From positions 26,637-46,828 of the forward strand of contig SZWC01018824.1 of NCBI GenBank assembly GCA_023375785.1: a stretch of DNA of 20,192 nucleotides, read 5' to 3'. The position numbers and the translations under genes are program-made. This stretch comes from Penium margaritaceum. Lineage: Eukaryota > Streptophyta > Zygnematophyceae > Desmidiales > Peniaceae. Below are positions 17,138 through 20,192 of this stretch, in pieces. The notes under the pieces were generated by a model, which saw only the letters and a list, made by a program, of their open reading frames with translations, was not told where the DNA came from and searched no databases. Within the stretch, counting starts at the first letter, position 1; each line of letters starts with the position of its first letter.

Positions 17138-17252
17138 TGCTGCTGCTACTATTGCCGCTGCTGCTCCTGCTGTTGTTGCTGTTGCTGCTGCTACGGTTGA
17201 TGCAGATGCTAGTGCTGCTGCTGCTGTTGCTCCTGTTGCCGCTGGGGCTGCT
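17138..17252. repeat. CTG/CAG-type triplet repeat, block 1
   Basis: Imperfect CTG, TTG, CCG and CTC triplets run almost unbroken. On the minus strand they read mainly as Gln codons (CAG and CAA) in the frame of the Gln-rich segment next to it. Confidence 0.85.
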
Positions 17253-17485
17253 AGCCATGGTTTGGTACCCCTTGGTTCCCTTTTTGTTTTTTTTGTGTTG
17301 CTAATGTTTGCAGTGATGTCAGCTTAGGGCGGCTGACGTCAATAGCTACCACCGTGTTATCTGCAAGGCTACTGCTGATGATTCCCTACCCATCCTTTGG
17401 TTTTCTCCCCCCTCTTTTTGTGTGTTAATGACGTCAGCAATGATTTCAGCAGTGACATCAGCAGTAGGATGCTGACGTCAGCAGC
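17253..17485. other. Spacer between triplet repeats with TGACGTCA cluster
   Basis: No gene. Perfect TGACGTCA palindromes at 17334-17341, 17429-17436 and 17473-17480, and variants TGATGTCA (17314), TGATTTCA (17441) and TGACATCA (17453). TGACGTCA contains the ACGT core bound by plant bZIP factors. Whether it has any regulatory role here is unknown. Two T/C-rich runs (17278-17300 and 17400-17420) lie between. Confidence 0.55.
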
Positions 17486-17720
17486 GGTGGTTGTTGGGAC
17501 TGCTGCTGCAGCTACTGTTGCTTCTACTACTATTGCAACTGCTGTTGCTCCTACTGCTTCTGGTAATGTTGGTGCTGCTGCTGTAGTTGCTGCTACTACT
17601 GCTGCTGCTACAGCATCTACTGTTGCTACTGTTGCAGCAGCAACTACTATTGCTGCTACTGCGGGCTGTTACGACCGCTACGGCTACTACAATAGCTATA
17701 GCAGCTGCTGTAGCCGCGAC
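17486..17720. repeat. Triplet repeat, block 2 (GCT/ACT/GTT type)
   Basis: Imperfect GCT, ACT, GTT and GCA triplets. Plus-strand translation in one frame gives Ala/Thr/Val-rich text and in another Leu-rich text, which is the signature of a simple repeat rather than a gene. Confidence 0.82.
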
Positions 17721-17803
17721 ACAGAAGCTGGTGGGGTGGGGGATTTTCTTTCAGTTTTTTTCCCCTTTCCTTTCGTCTGTCACAACGAGCTCCGCTGCTC
17801 GCT

Positions 17804-17866
17804 GTGGGTAGTGGGCGGCAAGCCCGCTGTTTGCTGCGAGCAGCAAGCTTGCTGCCCGCTGCCCAC
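17804..17866. repeat. Imperfect 20-bp inverted repeat
   Basis: Arms 17804-17823 and 17847-17866 pair at 17 of 20 positions (GTGGGTAGTGGGCGGCAAGC against GCTTGCTGCCCGCTGCCCAC). The loop is itself CTG-rich. It sits between triplet-repeat blocks. Confidence 0.7.
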
Positions 17867-17885
17867 ATCAAGCAGCGGGCTACCG

Positions 17886-18285
17886 GCTGTGACCAACAAC
17901 AGCCACTGGTGGCTGCTGCGGGTAGTTGCTTGCTGTTACTGCTGCTACAGCGGGCTGCTACTACGACTCGTTGCTGCGGGTGTTGTAGCCTGTTGTTGCG
18001 ATTCCTCGCTGCTGCAGCTGCTGCTCACTGCCGCTGTTGCTCGCTGCTGTTGCTGCTTCCTACTGCTGTTGCTGCTTGCTGCCGTTGCTACTGCTGCTGG
18101 CTGCCGCTGCTGCTTTCTCCTACGGGCTGCTACTGCTTTGGGCTGTTACGAGCTGCTGCTGTTTTCCGCTACTGCTGCTGCATGCAGTTGGTGCTGGCTG
18201 CTGTTGCCACTGTTCGTTGTTGTTGCCTGCGGCTACCGCTGCTGCAAGCTGCTGCTGCTGCTTGCTGGTGCCAGTCACTGCACCT
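17886..18285. repeat. Triplet repeat, block 3 (CTG/TTG/CTA type)
   Basis: About 400 bases dominated by GCTGCT, GTTGCT and TACTGCTG words. The 393-residue plus-strand frame over 17397-18578 translates this as runs of Cys, Leu and Ala. I consider it non-coding. It may have grown from the Gln-rich coding repeat of the element. Confidence 0.82.
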
Positions 18286-18560
18286 GGGTGATGTTGCGGC
18301 GTGCGTCGTTGCCCGCCGGTGTCGGACGTAGCCTGCCGCTCACCTCCTTGTGTCACGCGTGCGGAACAGTGTTGCTAAAATTTGTTTACACCATCTCCCC
18401 TGGCCGAGTGGCCGTGGGAATAAATCTGATGCCTCCACTAGGCGGGTCAATGCTGCCAGAAAAAATCCGGCAGCATTTCCCCTGCTCCGGCGTGTATGGG
18501 GGTCCACAGGCGTTGTCTGGAACCTGTACACCAGTCTTGTGCTATTACTGCTATGCTCTG
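18286..18560 (-). other. copia-2 5' leader, no gene seen
   Basis: This is sequence between the triplet repeats and the PBS. The minus-strand 98-residue frame (18636-18340) starts in the LTR and shows no recognised motif. It is the expected place of the untranslated leader and gag start, but no gag motif is visible. Confidence 0.5.
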
Positions 18561-18572
18561 GCTCTGATACCA
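18561..18572 (-). other. copia-2 primer-binding site (initiator Met tRNA)
   Basis: The minus strand reads TGGTATCAGAGC, complementary to the last 12 bases of a plant-type initiator methionine tRNA including its CCA. It directly abuts the 5' LTR, with no spacer. It is not a tRNA gene. Confidence 0.93.
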
Positions 18573-19425
18573 AGCTAGAAATCCTAGGCAGCAGGTTGGG
18601 GCAGCAGTGTTGTTGATGCAGCGTGCGAGCTTCCATGCTTGTTGCTTAAGTCTGCTGCCACCTCAGTCTGCTGCTCTAGAGTCCAAGTCTGGAAGCTATG
18701 GTTTTGTTACTCAGAAACACGCGTGCCAGTGTTAACGCCAAAAAGCAGCTCAAAACTGAAAAGGACTCATTAGGAATGAAGAATGAGCAATAATGGGAGA
18801 CCCCTCCAAGTTCTAGCTCCCCCCCACTAGTGTAGAACTTGTTACTCAGCTAACCAGCCTATCAAAAAATAGTCCTAGACCTATTTTCTGGCAGGCAGGG
18901 TGTTCTTGGTGAGCCCTGCCAGACACCCGACAGCCCAAAATCCGGGCGTCGTCCGTTTTGCCTGGAAACTGGACCATACCATGATACCGACGCTTTGAAA
19001 GCACTCGTGTGCTCAGAATCAGCCATGAAAATAGCAACAAAGAGTTATGGCTGCCCGAACCCAGGTAGTGCCTACGACAGACAGTGATGCCAAACAGGGC
19101 CACACAGCATGAGACATGGATCCTAGGCATAGCATGATGCTGCAGACGCAACGCCGTGACCAGAGACAGCGCTGGGTGCATGCAGACTGCATCTACACTG
19201 GCAGTGACCGCCGGCAGCCCGACCGCCGAGGAGGCCTGCCGATGGAGCTGAGCTCGTCGCCGGAGGGAGGAGGCTCCAGCAAACGGTGACTAGGCCTCAG
19301 CGTGCGTCTGCTCCATCGACAGACACTCCAGCAGCATCGAGTCTCGTCGTCAGTCATCTGCACGCCGATGTACACAATCCAGGAGGACACAACAAAGTAC
19401 AATGAGAGATGCACGAAAACCAACA
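18573..19425 (-). repeat. copia-2 5' LTR
   Basis: This copy is 853 bp, the same length as the 3' copy, with roughly 90% identity by eye. Plus-strand ends are AGCTAGAAATCC and AAAACCAACA. It abuts the PBS on the inside and the GGGCG target duplication on the outside. Confidence 0.92.
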
Positions 19426-19430
19426 GGGCG
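19426..19430. repeat. Target-site duplication of copia-2, right copy (GGGCG)
   Basis: The same 5-mer as at 15153-15157. It lies 9 bases from the chromovirus PBS, so the insertion hit the chromovirus leader. Confidence 0.88.
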
Positions 19431-19439
19431 CACCCCGCG

Positions 19440-19451
19440 GCTCTGATACCA
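19440..19451 (-). other. Chromovirus primer-binding site (initiator Met tRNA)
   Basis: TGGTATCAGAGC on the minus strand, extended by CGCGGGG. This PBS is common to many plant Ty1/copia and Ty3/gypsy elements. It lies just outside copia-2, so it belongs to a different element. Confidence 0.85.
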
Positions 19452-20155
19452 GTAGTTACCCAGTACCTTCCTAGCTAGACTACCATGTTATGTAGGCAGT
19501 TCAGGGCTAGGAGACACAGAATGCCATGGATGCGGTGAACTTGCCTCAAATATGACTCATAGACCAAGACAAAAGGTGTGTGAGGGGTGTAGGCAGCGGC
19601 AAAGTGCCGACATACCCTCACCACTGTGCTGACTCAACTCTTACAGCAACCATATTCATGGCGGAACAGGAGACTGGTTAGAAAAAAGTGCTTAGTTGAG
19701 TAGCGAGAGTGAGTCGCGAGAGTAAGGAGCCAGTGACCTCTTAGCCGTGGTTGTTTGGGCCACCCACTGGAAGAGTTCGAAGTGGGGCCCAGTCGCCACC
19801 CCGGACTCAAACCAAACCGGTCGGCAAAAAGGCCGCCGTGGTTTCTCACACCTCAGAGCGACTAAGTGTGTGGCTCTGCGGGATCAGCAACCCGGGCAGT
19901 AACGAGACAACAAGCATAGCATGCAAGGTGCAAGAATCACAAACCAAATCGACCACGAGCGTATGTGATGCATGCATCTCTCAATGTATCTCTCATGTTT
20001 TAGCCATCACATGGCTTATCACCAAATGTTTGAGGTAGTAAGATGTCAGCTCCATGAGAGCTGAGTATGGTCCAGCCTAACGATCTTGCACCCGGCAGAG
20101 ACGCCAGTGATGCACGGCTCCATAGCTTCTGTCATACTCAGTCTCCTAAAGGAAT
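19452..20155 (-). repeat. Chromovirus 5' LTR, PBS-proximal part
   Basis: Starts GTAGTTACCC on the plus strand (minus-strand end GGGTAACTAC), which roughly mirrors the TGTTAC start seen at 13262. No gene is supported: the frames at 19634-19849 and 19751-20038 lack motifs. The other LTR end is not found before the window ends. Confidence 0.55.

Positions 20156-20156
<1 letters not shown>

Positions 20157-20190
<34 letters not shown>
20157..20190. repeat. (TG)n microsatellite
   Basis: About 17 uninterrupted TG units at the window end. The true length may be larger. Confidence 0.95.

Positions 20191-20192
<2 letters not shown>

Larger units (their letters stand above)
15158..19425 (-). mobile_element. 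copia-2: internally rearranged Ty1/copia element nested in the chromovirus
   Basis: Two 853-bp LTRs (15158-16010 and 18573-19425), a perfect iMet PBS, a polypurine tract and a 5-bp GGGCG target duplication define the element exactly. The internal region is only 2562 bp. On the minus strand it retains the C-terminal reverse transcriptase and RNase H, while gag N-terminus, protease, integrase and most of reverse transcriptase are gone. The space is partly filled by CTG/CAG-type triplet repeats. LTRs differ at roughly 10% by eye, older than copia-1. It cannot move by itself, but with PBS, polypurine tract and both LTRs it has the form of a non-autonomous derivative. Confidence 0.93.
19431..20192 (-). 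mobile_element. Ty3/gypsy chromovirus remnant, right part (leader, PBS, 5' LTR)
   Basis: This is the continuation of the chromovirus interrupted by copia-2. Nine leader bases are followed by the PBS and then LTR sequence running to the window end. Orientation agrees with the minus-strand chromodomain and polypurine tract at 13263-13803. The assignment rests on order, orientation and the perfect copia-2 target duplication; the two LTR pieces do not overlap, so they cannot be compared directly. Confidence 0.65.

Noticed and set aside
17397..18578. A 393-residue plus-strand open frame
   Set aside because: It is translated triplet repeat, giving runs of Ala, Cys, Leu and Val, and it runs into the copia-2 LTR. 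It lies antisense to the element with no recognised domain.
18561..19451. Two GCTCTGATACCA sequences as possible tRNA gene ends
   Set aside because: Upstream sequence shows no tRNA cloverleaf or internal promoter boxes, and each sits at an LTR edge in the orientation of a primer-binding site.

Overview
The window looks like repeat-dominated nuclear DNA of a green-lineage (probably streptophyte) eukaryote. The organism cannot be named from the sequence. Support comes from three kinds of evidence: Ty1/copia and chromodomain-bearing Ty3/gypsy retrotransposon remnants, two primer-binding sites that match the 3' end of a plant-type initiator methionine tRNA (TGGTATCAGAGC on the minus strand), and trinucleotide and GT microsatellites. 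There are no operons, ribosome binding sites, CRISPR arrays, recognisable host genes or functional RNA genes. Almost every long open reading frame is a decayed retrotransposon domain or the antisense shadow of one.

Layout. (1) Positions 1-6363: copia-1, a nearly full-length Ty1/copia element on the minus strand. Its 3' LTR (1-725) is cut by the window edge, its gag-pol lies at 769-5026, and its 5' LTR is at 5555-6363. Gag-pol still shows gag, zinc knuckle, protease, integrase, reverse transcriptase with YVDD, and RNase H in the usual order, but it carries three frameshifts and several stops. A perfect 250-base duplication separated by a single N (4844-5344) looks like an assembly join. (2) Positions 6364-7656: no supportable gene; a GC-rich GCCGGC-type repeat tract, a perfect 11-bp hairpin and a 16-nt palindrome. 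(3) Positions 7657-13163: copia-3, a plus-strand, strongly decayed copia element. Its reverse transcriptase core is deleted, and a diverged LTR of the copia-2 family (8124-8934) occupies the place where its PBS and gag N-terminus should be. (4) Positions 13164-15157 and 19426-20192: the two halves of a minus-strand Ty3/gypsy chromovirus remnant (3' LTR edge, polypurine tract, chromodomain, integrase C-terminus, a possible gag region, PBS and 5' LTR). (5) Positions 15158-19425: copia-2, nested in that chromovirus about 10 bases from its PBS. It has 853-bp LTRs on both sides and a perfect 5-bp target duplication GGGCG. Its internal region is reduced to part of reverse transcriptase and RNase H plus about 1.1 kb of CTG/CAG-type triplet repeats.

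The genes do not act together as a pathway. The window records successive insertion and decay: LTR divergence is lowest in copia-1 (about 4% by eye), about 10% in copia-2 and about 15% in copia-3. I see no convincing new biological system. The items most worth checking are the assembly duplication, the nested insertion with non-canonical LTR termini, the triplet-repeat expansion at a glutamine-rich gag region, the cluster of TGACGTCA sites inside copia-2, and the cluster of dyad symmetries inside the copia-1 LTR.
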